Assembly (NCBI GenBank): GCA_026414565.1
Contig: JAOAIT010000007.1
Coordinates: 1 to 64,000 of the forward strand
Direction: 5' to 3'
Origin: Verrucomicrobiia bacterium
GTDB lineage: Bacteria > Verrucomicrobiota > Verrucomicrobiia > Limisphaerales > Fontisphaeraceae
DNA: 64,000 nt
Both the position numbers and the translations under genes were made by a program. Each line of letters opens with the position of its first letter. The first letter of the stretch is position 1. The notes under the pieces are model-generated. The model was not told the origin of the DNA. It saw only the letters and a program-made list of their open reading frames with translations, and did no database searches. Shown piece by piece: positions 52,403 to 61,220 of the stretch.

Positions 52403-53146
52403 ATGAAAAAGATATTCCGGCCAGCAGTCCTTCTAGTGTGTTTCCTTGCCCTGCCTTTGGTGGGCCGCGCCCAAGTGGGCGGGGCGGGTCCCGGCTCCGC
52501 CTTTGACGCCGCCTTTACGAAGCTCTTCGGTGACATCAAAGGGTTCAGTGCCAAGGCGGACATTGCGATGAAAGAAGCCAAGGGCATCACCACGTTGCTG
52601 GCAAATTTTGCCCTGCTGGACGATAAGATCCGCCTGGACATGGATCTGGGCCAGATCAAGGGCCCGGACATTTCCGCGGACATGGCGGCCCAGTTGAAAG
52701 CCATGGGCATGGACAAGATTTCCACCATTGTGGACAAGCAGACCAAGCGCCTGCAGCTCATTTATCCCACCGCCAAAGCCTACGCGGACATGCCCCTGCC
52801 CAAGGAACAGGCGGAGGCGCTGGACAAAGAACCCAAAATCGAGCGCACCAAGCTGGGAGAGGAAAAAGTTGAAGGCTACGACTGCGCCAAATACCGCTAC
52901 ACCTTCGAGGACGATCAGGGCAAGAAGCGCGAGGTCATGGTGTGGCAGGCGGCCAAACTCAAGGATTTTCCCGTCAAGATTCAAACCAGCGAAAAAGGCA
53001 ACGAAGTCACCATCCTTTACAAGGACATCAAGCTGGACCGCCCTGCCGCCGAGACGTTTGCCCTGCCGGCGGATTATACCAAGTACCCCGGCATGATGGA
53101 GTTGATGCAGGGAGTGATGATGAAGCAGATGCAGCCGCCGCGCTGA
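52403..53146 (+). CDS. DUF4412-like exported protein
   Basis: The 247-residue protein has a signal peptide (MKKIFRPAVLLVCFLALPLV, ending near GRAQ). Its beta-rich body resembles DUF4412/outer-membrane lipoprotein-sorting-like proteins (DDKIRLDMDL, KLGEEKVEGYDCAKYRY, REVMVWQAAKLKDFPVKIQ). The fold family often binds hydrophobic ligands in the periplasm, but no lipobox is seen and the role here is unknown. A clear ATG lies at 52403. The gene stands alone. Confidence 0.82.
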   Translation: MKKIFRPAVLLVCFLALPLVGRAQVGGAGPGSAFDAAFTKLFGDIKGFSAKADIAMKEAKGITTLLANFALLDDKIRLDMDLGQIKGPDISADMAAQLKAMGMDKISTIVDKQTKRLQLIYPTAKAYADMPLPKEQAEALDKEPKIERTKLGEEKVEGYDCAKYRYTFEDDQGKKREVMVWQAAKLKDFPVKIQTSEKGNEVTILYKDIKLDRPAAETFALPADYTKYPGMMELMQGVMMKQMQPPR

Positions 53147-53280
53147 AGCGGCTGCGGGGCCTGGCGGCGGGTGGGCCTGCTGTTGTCAACCGCCGGCCGG
53201 GCGGATATATTGGGGCACTCGAGGGCGGACGATGCCCGTTCAGACGGCGCTCGTGTTGAGCTTTTCCCCTCTTTGCGGAC

Positions 53281-56013
53281 GTGGTGCCCCCTCACGATAA
53301 CGCTGTGAAACCGGAACAAGCAACGGATCCCCTGGGCGCAGGCGTCCCCGGCATGAGCCGGGCCACGCGGGCGGCGCTGAATGCCGCCATGGCCTGCTGC
53401 GAAAACCTCCTGGAAGTCTCGCTGGCGGAAGAACCGCCGGAAGAGGCCGGCATGGTGATGAGCACGTTCATCGAGCGGTTGCGCAAGGCCGGTCTCGAAG
53501 TGCCCCACGTGGTGCGGACCCCCTACCTGAACACCATCCCGCCGGAGGAGGAACCCGATTATCCTGGCGATCCCGAGCTGGAGCGGCGCATCAAGAGCTA
53601 CATCCGCTGGAACGCCATGGCGATGGTGGTGAATGCCAACAAGGACAATGACGGCATTGGCGGCCACATTTCCACCTACGCCTCCTGCGCCACGCTGTAT
53701 GAAGTGGGTTTCAACCATTTCTTCCGCGGGGGTGACGGGGATCGCCCGGCGGACATGGTCTTCTTTCAGGGGCATGCCGCGCCGGGGATTTATGCGCGGG
53801 CGTTTCTGGAAGGCCGGCTCACCGAGCAGCACCTGCACCATTTCCGCCAGGAGCTGGCGGAGGGCGGCGGGTTGTCCTCGTATCCCCACCCCTATTTGAT
53901 GCCGGAGTTCTGGCAATTCCCCACTGTGTCCATGGGCTTGGGGCCGATCAATTCCATTTATCAGGCGCGTTTCAACCGGTACTTGAAAAACCGCGGCTTG
54001 TTGAAGGGCGAGGAGCCCAAGGTGTGGTGTTTTGTGGGCGATGGCGAATCGGACGAGCCGGAGACGCTGGGCGCCATCACGCTGGCCTCGCGCGAGAATC
54101 TGGACAACCTGATTTGGGTGGTCAACTGCAACCTGCAGCGGCTGGACGGCCCCGTCCGCGGCAATGGCAAGATCATCCAGGAGTTGGAAAGCGCCTTCCG
54201 CGGCGCCGGCTGGAACGTCATCAAGGTCATCTGGGGCTCCGACTGGGACAAGCTCCTCAAAGCCGACAAAACCGGCCTGCTCAAGCGGCGGATGGAGGAG
54301 ACCATTGACGGTGAATCGCAAAAATATTCCGTCGAGCCCGGCAGCTATATCCGCAAGCATTTCTTCGGCAAATCCCCGCCGCTGCTCGAGCTGGTCAATC
54401 ATCTGACTGACGAGCAGTTGCGCAAGCTCATGCGCGGCGGGCATGATCGCCGCAAGGTGTATGCGGCCTATCATGCGGCCGTGCATCACAAGGGGCAGCC
54501 CACGGTGATCCTGGCGCAAACCGTCAAAGGTTACGGCCTGGGCGAGGCCGGCGAAGGCCGCAACATTTCACACCAGCAGAAGAAGCTCAACGAAAAGGAG
54601 CTGCGCGAGTTTCGCGCCCGTTTTGGCGTTCCCATCAGCGACGAAGAGATTGCCGAGGCGCCGTTTTACCGGCCGCCGCCGGACAGTCCGGAGAGCAAAT
54701 ACCTCCTGGAGCGGCGCAAAGCGTTGGGCGGTTTTCTGCCGCAGCGGAAGGTCAAAGCCGCGCCGCTGACGACGCCCAAATTGAGTGATTTCAATGAGTT
54801 TCTTAAAGGCTCGAGCACGCCGGCCTCGACCACCATGGCTTTTGTGCGGCTGCTGGTGGGATTGCTGCGCAATAAAAACCTGGGGCGGCACATCGTGCCC
54901 ATCATTCCGGATGAGGCGCGCACCTTCGGCATGGATCCGCTCTTCCGGGAATTTGGCATTTACTCCTCCAAAGGCCAGCTCTACGAGCCGGTGGATCATA
55001 AATCGCTCTCGTATTACAAGGAGGCGCGGGATGGCCAGATTCTGGAGGAGGGCATCACCGAGGCCGGCTCCATGGCCTCCTTCATCGCGGCCGGCACGGC
55101 CTATGCCTCGCATGGCATCCCGATGGTGCCGTTCTACATTTACTATTCCATGTTTGGCTTCCAGCGCGTGGGGGATCTGATGTGGCTGGCGGGCGACATC
55201 CGCGCCCGGGGCTTTCTGCTGGGGGCCACCTGCGGGCGGACCACCCTCAATGGCGAGGGCCTGCAACACCAGGATGGCCACAGTCTGCTGTTGGCCAGCA
55301 CCATCCCCACGCTGTTGACGTACGATCCCGCCTTCGCGTACGAGATCGCTGTCATCATTTGCGATGGCTTGCGCCGGATGTATCAGGAGGGCGAGGATAT
55401 TTTTTACTACCTCACCCTGTACAACGAAAATTACCCCATGCCCCCGATGCCGGCCGGGGCGGAGGAGGGCATCCTCAAGGGGTTGTACAAGTACAAGGCG
55501 GCGCCGGAGGGCTTGAAGCACAAGGCCCACATTCTGGGCAGCGGCACGATCATTCATTCCGCCCTCAAGGCTCAGGAGATCCTGGCCTCCCGGTACGGCG
55601 TGGGCGCCGATGTTTGGAGCGCCACCAATTACAAAAAGCTGCGCACGGATGCCCTGCTGGCGCGCCGCTGGAACATGCTCCATCCGGAGGCGGCGCCGCG
55701 GAAATCGTATGTGGAGACTCTGCTGGAGAAAGAAAGCGGTCCTTTTGTGGCCGTTTCCGATCACATGAAGAGCGTGCCGGATCAGATTGCGCCCTGGGTA
55801 CCGGGCGGCCTCTTTACTCTGGGCACGGACGGTTTTGGCCGCAGCGACACGCGCGCCCGGCTGCGCCGGTTCTTCGAGGTGGACGCCGAGTGCACGGTCA
55901 TTGCCACGCTGTATGCGTTGAGCCTGCGTGGCAAAATTAAACCGGCAGTGGTCACCCAGGCCATCCACGATTTGGGCGTGGATCCGGAGAAGGCGTTTCC
56001 GGAGCTGGTGTGA
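53281..56013 (+). CDS. aceE: Pyruvate dehydrogenase E1 component (homodimeric, AceE type)
   Basis: The ~910-residue homodimeric E1 decarboxylates pyruvate with thiamine diphosphate and reductively acetylates the E2 lipoyl group. The TPP site GDGESDEPE with NCNLQRLDGPVRGN is intact, as are the conserved DNDGIGGHIS and HQDGHSLL regions. The annotated start is a GTG at 53281; an ATG at 53353 is a possible alternative. E2 and E3 genes lie ~5 kb downstream, after an unrelated sigma operon, typA and miaB, rather than adjacent. Confidence 0.95.
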   Translation: MVPPHDNAVKPEQATDPLGAGVPGMSRATRAALNAAMACCENLLEVSLAEEPPEEAGMVMSTFIERLRKAGLEVPHVVRTPYLNTIPPEEEPDYPGDPELERRIKSYIRWNAMAMVVNANKDNDGIGGHISTYASCATLYEVGFNHFFRGGDGDRPADMVFFQGHAAPGIYARAFLEGRLTEQHLHHFRQELAEGGGLSSYPHPYLMPEFWQFPTVSMGLGPINSIYQARFNRYLKNRGLLKGEEPKVWCFVGDGESDEPETLGAITLASRENLDNLIWVVNCNLQRLDGPVRGNGKIIQELESAFRGAGWNVIKVIWGSDWDKLLKADKTGLLKRRMEETIDGESQKYSVEPGSYIRKHFFGKSPPLLELVNHLTDEQLRKLMRGGHDRRKVYAAYHAAVHHKGQPTVILAQTVKGYGLGEAGEGRNISHQQKKLNEKELREFRARFGVPISDEEIAEAPFYRPPPDSPESKYLLERRKALGGFLPQRKVKAAPLTTPKLSDFNEFLKGSSTPASTTMAFVRLLVGLLRNKNLGRHIVPIIPDEARTFGMDPLFREFGIYSSKGQLYEPVDHKSLSYYKEARDGQILEEGITEAGSMASFIAAGTAYASHGIPMVPFYIYYSMFGFQRVGDLMWLAGDIRARGFLLGATCGRTTLNGEGLQHQDGHSLLLASTIPTLLTYDPAFAYEIAVIICDGLRRMYQEGEDIFYYLTLYNENYPMPPMPAGAEEGILKGLYKYKAAPEGLKHKAHILGSGTIIHSALKAQEILASRYGVGADVWSATNYKKLRTDALLARRWNMLHPEAAPRKSYVETLLEKESGPFVAVSDHMKSVPDQIAPWVPGGLFTLGTDGFGRSDTRARLRRFFEVDAECTVIATLYALSLRGKIKPAVVTQAIHDLGVDPEKAFPELV

Positions 56014-56171
56014 GGTGGAGACCCCCTGACGTGGGCTGAGCCCCTGCTGCCGGAGGGGGTGGGACGCCGATGCGCATTGGCGGAAAGCCAGCCGGGGGGC
56101 GTTTTGCCGGGTCAGTGCGGCAAACCCGCGTATTCCAGCTCCTGGTTAAGGGGGGGGCATCCTGGATTTTT

Positions 56172-56204
56172 TAGTAACACTTGGGGGGCGACTCTCGTTA
56201 GATT
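56172..56204 (+). promoter_or_regulatory. Putative ECF-type promoter of the sigma-factor operon
   Basis: A GTAAC -35-like motif (AAC at 56176-56178) and a CGTTA -10-like motif (56196-56200) are separated by 17 bases, matching the layout typical of ECF sigma promoters (AAC, ~16-17 bp, CGT). The start GTG at 56211 is only a few bases beyond the expected transcription start, so the mRNA may be leaderless. It suggests autoregulation; unproven. Confidence 0.55.
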
Positions 56205-56210
56205 GATGGG

Positions 56211-56816
56211 GTGTCCCGGGATGCAGCGGCTCATGGAGAACCGACAGAGGCCGACCTCAAGCGCTGGGTGCAGGCGTGGCTGCGCCGGCGCGATGAGGCC
56301 GCGGCCCGGGCGTTGATTGACGCCCTGTATCCCACGGTGATGGCCATTATCCGCGCCCGGCGCATTGCGGCGGCGGCGGAGCAGGATGTGGCGCAGGAAG
56401 TGCTGGTCAAGTTTTTTGAAAAACTGGGCGCGTGGAGCGAACGCGCGCCGCTGCGGCATTGGGTGGCGCGCATCGCCACCAACCAATGCCTTGATTATCT
56501 GCGGGCCGAAAGCCGCAAGAAGGAATGGCGGCTGGCGGATTTGACGGAAGAAGAAGCCCAGGCGCTGGAGCATAGTCTGGTGTCGCCGGAGCGGCTGGCG
56601 GATCTGCAGACCGGGACGGTGGAGCTGGCGCAAAAACTGCTGGCCCGGTTGACGCCGGAGGAGCGGGTGGTTATTGAGATGCTGGATATGGAAGGCCGCA
56701 CGGCCACTGAAGTGCAGCAGTTGACCGGGTGGTCCAGCGTGGCAATCCGGGTGCGCGCCTTTCGGGCCCGGCGCAAATTGCGGCAATGGATGCAACGATT
56801 GGGAAGCAGGCTATGA
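56211..56816 (+). CDS. ECF-type RNA polymerase sigma factor
   Basis: The 201-residue protein has sigma region 2 (~35-105, AAAEQDVAQEVLVKFFEKLG and RIATNQCLDYLR) and region 4 (~145-195, LTPEERVVIEMLDMEGRTATEVQQLTG) without regions 1 and 3, the ECF arrangement. It should direct RNA polymerase to a small regulon. The start is a GTG (56211). Its stop overlaps the next gene by 4 bp (ATGA), so the sigma factor and its probable anti-sigma partner are translated together. Confidence 0.93.
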   Translation: MSRDAAAHGEPTEADLKRWVQAWLRRRDEAAARALIDALYPTVMAIIRARRIAAAAEQDVAQEVLVKFFEKLGAWSERAPLRHWVARIATNQCLDYLRAESRKKEWRLADLTEEEAQALEHSLVSPERLADLQTGTVELAQKLLARLTPEERVVIEMLDMEGRTATEVQQLTGWSSVAIRVRAFRARRKLRQWMQRLGSRL

Positions 56817-57091
56817 AAACCGATCTGTCCCCGTGGCAGCAGCTAAGCACGGTGGCGCGGCGGCGCTGGCCCCGGCCGGCGCCGGCCGGGGCGCCGCCGT
56901 TGGGCTTTCATGGCCGGGTAATGTCGCGGCTGGCCCGCGCGCAGACGGTGCCCTTGGAATTGTGGTGGGAGATGTCGGTGCGCGCGCTGCCGGTGGCCAC
57001 GGTGATCGTGTTGTTGTGCTGGCTCATCCTGCCGGGTACGGATTGGGAGCCTGATTTGGCGGAAGTGGTGCTTGAGGAGGCCCTGCCGTGA
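56813..57091 (+). CDS. Small membrane protein, probable anti-sigma factor
   Basis: The 92-residue protein has a basic N-terminal half and one membrane segment (~62-80, LPVATVIVLLCWLILPG) with a short acidic external tail. By position between sigma factor and a periplasmic sensor-like gene it is a likely anti-sigma factor. It has no HxxxCxxC zinc anti-sigma motif. It overlaps the sigma gene by 4 bp and the next gene by 4 bp (GTGA). Function is inferred from context only. Confidence 0.72.
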   Translation: MKTDLSPWQQLSTVARRRWPRPAPAGAPPLGFHGRVMSRLARAQTVPLELWWEMSVRALPVATVIVLLCWLILPGTDWEPDLAEVVLEEALP

Positions 57092-57537
57092 TCAACTGGG
57101 TGGCATGGAAAACGGGACTTGCGCTGGCGGCGCTCTTTGGCCTGGGCGTGGCCACGGGCTGGGTGGTGGCCCGGCGTGGGGGCGCCGCCGAGGAGCCGTC
57201 CCCTCCGCCGGCGGCGGTCAACACGCCCGCCCCCACCAACAAAACGGCGCGAGCTGATAATTTGACCCGCCGCTGGGGGGAAAGCCGCAAGGCCAGCTAC
57301 CTGCGGGCCATACGCCCCACTGCCGAGCAGGCCGAAGCCATCGAGAAACATTATCAGGCCTTTACGCAGGAAGTGGGCCGCATCCAGTCCAACACCCGCC
57401 AGGAGCTGCAGCAGGCGCTGCGCCAGTTGCATCGCAACATTGAGGCGGAGCTGACGCCGGCCCAGCGGCGCGCCTTTCAGGAGCGGCTCAAGAAACTGGA
57501 AAAACCGGAAAAACCGGACAACCCCGGGACACACTAG
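57088..57537 (+). CDS. Periplasmic CpxP/ZraP-like sensor protein
   Basis: The 149-residue protein has one N-terminal membrane helix (~5-27), a Pro-rich linker and a helical, highly charged periplasmic domain. The LTPAQRRAFQERLKKLEK stretch recalls CpxP/Spy/ZraP (LTxxQ) proteins, which sense envelope stress or metals. Start is GTG 57088, overlapping the previous stop by 4 bp. It is the third gene of the sigma operon and may sense the signal for the anti-sigma factor. Confidence 0.75.
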   Translation: MINWVAWKTGLALAALFGLGVATGWVVARRGGAAEEPSPPPAAVNTPAPTNKTARADNLTRRWGESRKASYLRAIRPTAEQAEAIEKHYQAFTQEVGRIQSNTRQELQQALRQLHRNIEAELTPAQRRAFQERLKKLEKPEKPDNPGTH

Positions 57538-57748
57538 GGGCCGGGCTGCCGGGAGGGGGCTCCGGCGCTGCTTCTGCTGTCAAGCTTTAAGATGGGGGGG
57601 TAATCCCTTGAACATGAGGGAAGGGGTGGGGGACATTTTCGCCCACTTGACGTTTGGCGGAAAAAGGGCACACTACGCTGCCCGCCGGGCCAGACCCGGC
57701 CTGCGGCACCACGGAGGCTGCCAAACGCCGGCCCTTTGTGTATATTAA

Positions 57749-57772
57749 GCCGGCGGTGGTTTTGCCGCCGGC
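57749..57772 (+). promoter_or_regulatory. Strong hairpin in the typA 5' leader
   Basis: GCCGGCGG (57749-57756) pairs with CCGCCGGC (57765-57772) around an 8-nt loop. It ends 12 bases before the typA ATG and just upstream of the purine stretch AGGAA, so it may shape ribosome access or act as an RNA thermometer-like element. No T-run follows, so it is not a terminator. Confidence 0.5.
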
Positions 57773-57784
57773 GTCAGGAAACGT

Positions 57785-59626
57785 ATGCAGCACATTCGCA
57801 ATATCGCGATCATCGCCCACGTGGACCATGGCAAGACCACGTTGGTGGATTGCTTGTTGAAACAGTCGGGCACCTTCCGCGCCAATCAGGCCATTGCGGC
57901 CGAGGAGCGGATCATGGATTCCATGGATTTGGAGCGCGAGAAAGGCATCACCATCCGCGCCAAAAACGCCGCTTTCAAATATAAGGATTACCACATCAAC
58001 ATCGTGGACACTCCCGGCCACGCCGACTTTGGCGGCGAGGTGGAGCGCATCATGAACATGATTGACGGGGTGTTGCTGGTGGTGGACGCCGCGGAAGGCC
58101 CGCAGGCCCAGACCCGTTTTGTGTTGCGGAAGGCGCTCGAGGCGGGGGCCAAGCCGATCGTGGTCATCAACAAGATTGACCGGGAGAACGCGCAGCCGCA
58201 TCGCGTGCTGGACCAGGTTTTTGATTTGTTTCTCTCGCTGCATGCCACCGATGAGCAGCTCGATTTCCCCGTGATTTATGCCAGCGCGAAGGATGGTTAC
58301 GCCCGCGAGAAACTGGAGGACACCACTGATCACATGGGGCCGCTCTTCGAGGCCATCGTGCGGCACATCCCCCCGCCGCGCGCGCGAGCGGGCGAGGGTT
58401 TCCAACTGCTGGTGGCCAATCTGGATTATTCGGACTACCTCGGGCGAATTGCTTTTGGCAAAATCTACAGCGGCAAAATCAAGGTGGGCGACAACGCCGT
58501 GTGTCTGCACGGCAACGGCGCCAAAACGCCAGGCAAAATCACCGCCATTTTCCATTTTGAAGGCCTCAAGCGCATCGAAGTGCCCGAGGCTCATGCCGGC
58601 GACATCGTGGGCGTGACCGGCTTTGAAGAGGTGTTCATCGGGGAGACGATCGCCGATTCGGAAGAGCGTCCCGCCCTGCCGTTTGTGCCCATTGATCCGC
58701 CCACCATTCAGATGCAGTTTGCCGTGAATGACGGGCCGCTGGCCGGCACGGAGGGGCACCTGGTCACGGCGCGCCATTTGAAGGAGCGCCTGATGAAGGA
58801 GCTGCGGACCAACGTGTCGCTGCGGGTGGAGGATACTGACGCCCCCAACATCTTCAATGTCAGCGGGCGCGGGGAGATGCAAATCGCCATTCTGGTGGAG
58901 CAAATGCGCCGGGAGGGCTATGAAGTGCTGGTGTCCCGCCCGGAGGTGATTTTCCGGCAGGATGCCCAGGGCAACCTGCTGGAGCCGATTGAAAAGATGT
59001 TTCTGGAGATCCCCAAGGAGTACATGGGGCCGGTGCTGGAAAACCTGGCCAACCGCAAGGCGGAGATCACCCACATGGATCATCATGGCGAGCACGTGAC
59101 GGTGGAGGCGCTGATTCCCATGCGGGGGTTGATTGGTTTTGAGACGGATCTGGTGAACATGACCCGCGGGCTGGGGGTGATGAGCCATTTGTTCCATGAA
59201 TACGGCCCATTCCGCGGGGAGATCATTTCACGCAAGAACGGCTCGCTGGTCAGCATCGAGGATGGCATCGCCACGGCGTATGCCCTCAACATGAATCAGG
59301 AGCGTGGCCGGTTGTTCATCGAGCCGGGCGACCGGGTGTATAAGGGCATGATCGTGGGGGAAAACGCCCGGGAGAATGACATTCCCGTCAACCCCTGCAA
59401 AACCAAGCATCTGACCAACATGCGCTCGCAGGGCGAGGGCAAGGGCATTCAACTGGAGCCGCCGCTGCGCATGTCCCTGGAGCGCGCCCTGGAGTACATC
59501 GGGCCGGATGAGTACGTGGAAGCGACGCCCAAGAGCTTACGCCTGCGCAAGAAGGAGCTGGACGAGACCAAACGCAAGCGTGCCGCCCAGAAGGGCGGGG
59601 TGCGGGTCATCGCCCCGGCTGCCTGA
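57785..59626 (+). CDS. typA: Translational GTPase TypA/BipA
   Basis: The 613-residue ribosome-binding GTPase helps 50S assembly and stress adaptation. The GTP motifs are AHVDHGKTT (G1), [11 protein letters not shown] (G3) and NKIDR (G4). The EF-G-like domains II, III and V and the TypA-specific C-terminal domain ([11 protein letters not shown]) follow. Its length is normal. A strong hairpin lies in its leader. miaB follows after 33 bp, so they may share a transcript. Confidence 0.97.
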   Translation: MQHIRNIAIIAHVDHGKTTLVDCLLKQSGTFRANQAIAAEERIMDSMDLEREKGITIRAKNAAFKYKDYHINIVDTPGHADFGGEVERIMNMIDGVLLVVDAAEGPQAQTRFVLRKALEAGAKPIVVINKIDRENAQPHRVLDQVFDLFLSLHATDEQLDFPVIYASAKDGYAREKLEDTTDHMGPLFEAIVRHIPPPRARAGEGFQLLVANLDYSDYLGRIAFGKIYSGKIKVGDNAVCLHGNGAKTPGKITAIFHFEGLKRIEVPEAHAGDIVGVTGFEEVFIGETIADSEERPALPFVPIDPPTIQMQFAVNDGPLAGTEGHLVTARHLKERLMKELRTNVSLRVEDTDAPNIFNVSGRGEMQIAILVEQMRREGYEVLVSRPEVIFRQDAQGNLLEPIEKMFLEIPKEYMGPVLENLANRKAEITHMDHHGEHVTVEALIPMRGLIGFETDLVNMTRGLGVMSHLFHEYGPFRGEIISRKNGSLVSIEDGIATAYALNMNQERGRLFIEPGDRVYKGMIVGENARENDIPVNPCKTKHLTNMRSQGEGKGIQLEPPLRMSLERALEYIGPDEYVEATPKSLRLRKKELDETKRKRAAQKGGVRVIAPAA

Positions 59627-59659
59627 CGCCTGACCCTGGCGCCCGTGGAGAGTCTGCCC

Positions 59660-61021
59660 ATGCCCAGCGTGTACATCAAAACCTACGGCTGCCAGATGAA
59701 CGCCCGCGACTCCGAGGCGGTGGCGGCCCAACTGGTGGCCCGCGGCTACACGCTGGCGGCCTCGGAAGAGACGGCGGATGTCATCCTGCTCAACACGTGC
59801 AGCGTGCGCGACTATGCCGAGCAAAAGGCGCTCAACAAAATGCGCTCGCTGGTGACCGAGCAGAAACGCCGCCGGCCGGGGGTGGTGGTGGGGTTTTTGG
59901 GCTGCATGGCCCAGAGCCGGGGCGCGTCGTTGCTGGACCGTTTGCCGGATGTAGATTTGATTCTCGGCACGCAGAAGTTTCACCGGACGGCTGATTATCT
60001 GGAGGAGATCCTCAACGGTCAGCGGGCCAAGGCGGTGGACACCGGCGAGGAACCGGCCAGCGAAGGAAAAATCCGCGAGCATTTGCTGGCCGGCAATGGT
60101 CCCAAGGCTCCCACGGCCTTTGTAAGCATCATGCAGGGATGCAACCAGTATTGCACGTTTTGCATTGTCCCTTATACCCGCGGCCAGGAGCGCAGCCGGC
60201 CACTGGAGGACATTGTCGCCGAATGCCGCGAGCTGGTGGAGCAGGGGGTGAAGGAGATCACGCTGTTGGGGCAGATTGTCACCAGTTACGGGCGGCGCAT
60301 GATTCCGGTGCGCGACGGCAAATCGCCCTTTGTTCAACTCCTCGAGGCGGTGCATGCGCTGGAGGGACTGGAACGGCTGCGTTTCACCGCGCCGCATCCC
60401 AAGGGCTATGGCGATGATTTGGTGGAGGCTTATGCCCGCCTGCCCAAACTGGCCGAAAGCGCGCACATTCCCGCCCAAAGCGGCAGCAACCGGGTGCTCA
60501 AACTCATGCATCGCGGCTACACGCGGGAGCGGTTTCTGGAGATTGTGCGCAAACTCCGTCAGGTCAATCCCGGCATGGGCATCATCACCGACTTGATCGC
60601 CGGCTTTCCGGGGGAGACGGAGGAGGACTTTGAGCAAACGCTGTCGCTGGTGCGGGAAGCGGAGTTTGACCAGGCCTTTCTTTTCAAGTACAGCCCACGC
60701 CGCGATACGCCCGCCGCGATGATGGAGGGGCAACTGCCGCAGGCGCTCAAGGAAGAGCGCCATGCGCGGCTCATGGAGGTGGTCAATGAAGTGGCCGCCC
60801 GCCGCTATCAGGCGATGGTGGGCAAAACTGTCGAAATTCTCGTGGAAGGCCCCAGCAAGCGGAACCCGGCCCGTTTGATGGGCCGGACGCGGTGCAACAA
60901 AATCGTCATTTTTGAAGGCTCCGAGCGCCACATCGGCCAGCTCCTGCCGGTGCGCATCACCCGGGCCGGCAATTTTGCCCTGCATGGGGATCCGGCCATT
61001 TTGGGGATGGAAAAGGACTGA
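59660..61021 (+). CDS. miaB: tRNA 2-methylthio-N6-isopentenyladenosine-37 methylthiotransferase
   Basis: MiaB is a radical-SAM enzyme that adds a methylthio group to i6A37 in tRNAs reading codons that begin with U. The 453-residue protein has the N-terminal MTTase domain with three Cys (YGCQMN, NTCSVRD, GFLGCMA), the radical-SAM CNQYCTFCIVPYTRG motif and a C-terminal TRAM domain. The ATG at 59660 (MPSVYIKTYG) is preferred, with GGAG upstream; a GTG at 59645 is possible. The usual LLGQNVNSY stretch reads LLGQIVTSY here. Confidence 0.95.
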   Translation: MPSVYIKTYGCQMNARDSEAVAAQLVARGYTLAASEETADVILLNTCSVRDYAEQKALNKMRSLVTEQKRRRPGVVVGFLGCMAQSRGASLLDRLPDVDLILGTQKFHRTADYLEEILNGQRAKAVDTGEEPASEGKIREHLLAGNGPKAPTAFVSIMQGCNQYCTFCIVPYTRGQERSRPLEDIVAECRELVEQGVKEITLLGQIVTSYGRRMIPVRDGKSPFVQLLEAVHALEGLERLRFTAPHPKGYGDDLVEAYARLPKLAESAHIPAQSGSNRVLKLMHRGYTRERFLEIVRKLRQVNPGMGIITDLIAGFPGETEEDFEQTLSLVREAEFDQAFLFKYSPRRDTPAAMMEGQLPQALKEERHARLMEVVNEVAARRYQAMVGKTVEILVEGPSKRNPARLMGRTRCNKIVIFEGSERHIGQLLPVRITRAGNFALHGDPAILGMEKD

Positions 61022-61220
61022 GCGGGGGAAGGGGCAGATCTGGTGTGCGGCCCGGGCGCCGCAGAATGGCAGTGCGCCTGGAGCGGCACCGGCCGCCAGG
61101 GAGGACAGGGCAGAAGAAAATCATTTGCCAGAAGGGGTGAAGTTGGGCTTTGATTCCCGCTTGAGGTTTGCCAGCCGGGCGGCGCCCGGAGGGCCGACAG
61201 GCATCAATCGAGCTTTGAGT

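Noticed and set aside
54568-55968. A 466-codon minus-strand frame opposite aceE
   Set aside because: AceE motifs are intact on the plus strand; the antisense frame has no domain.
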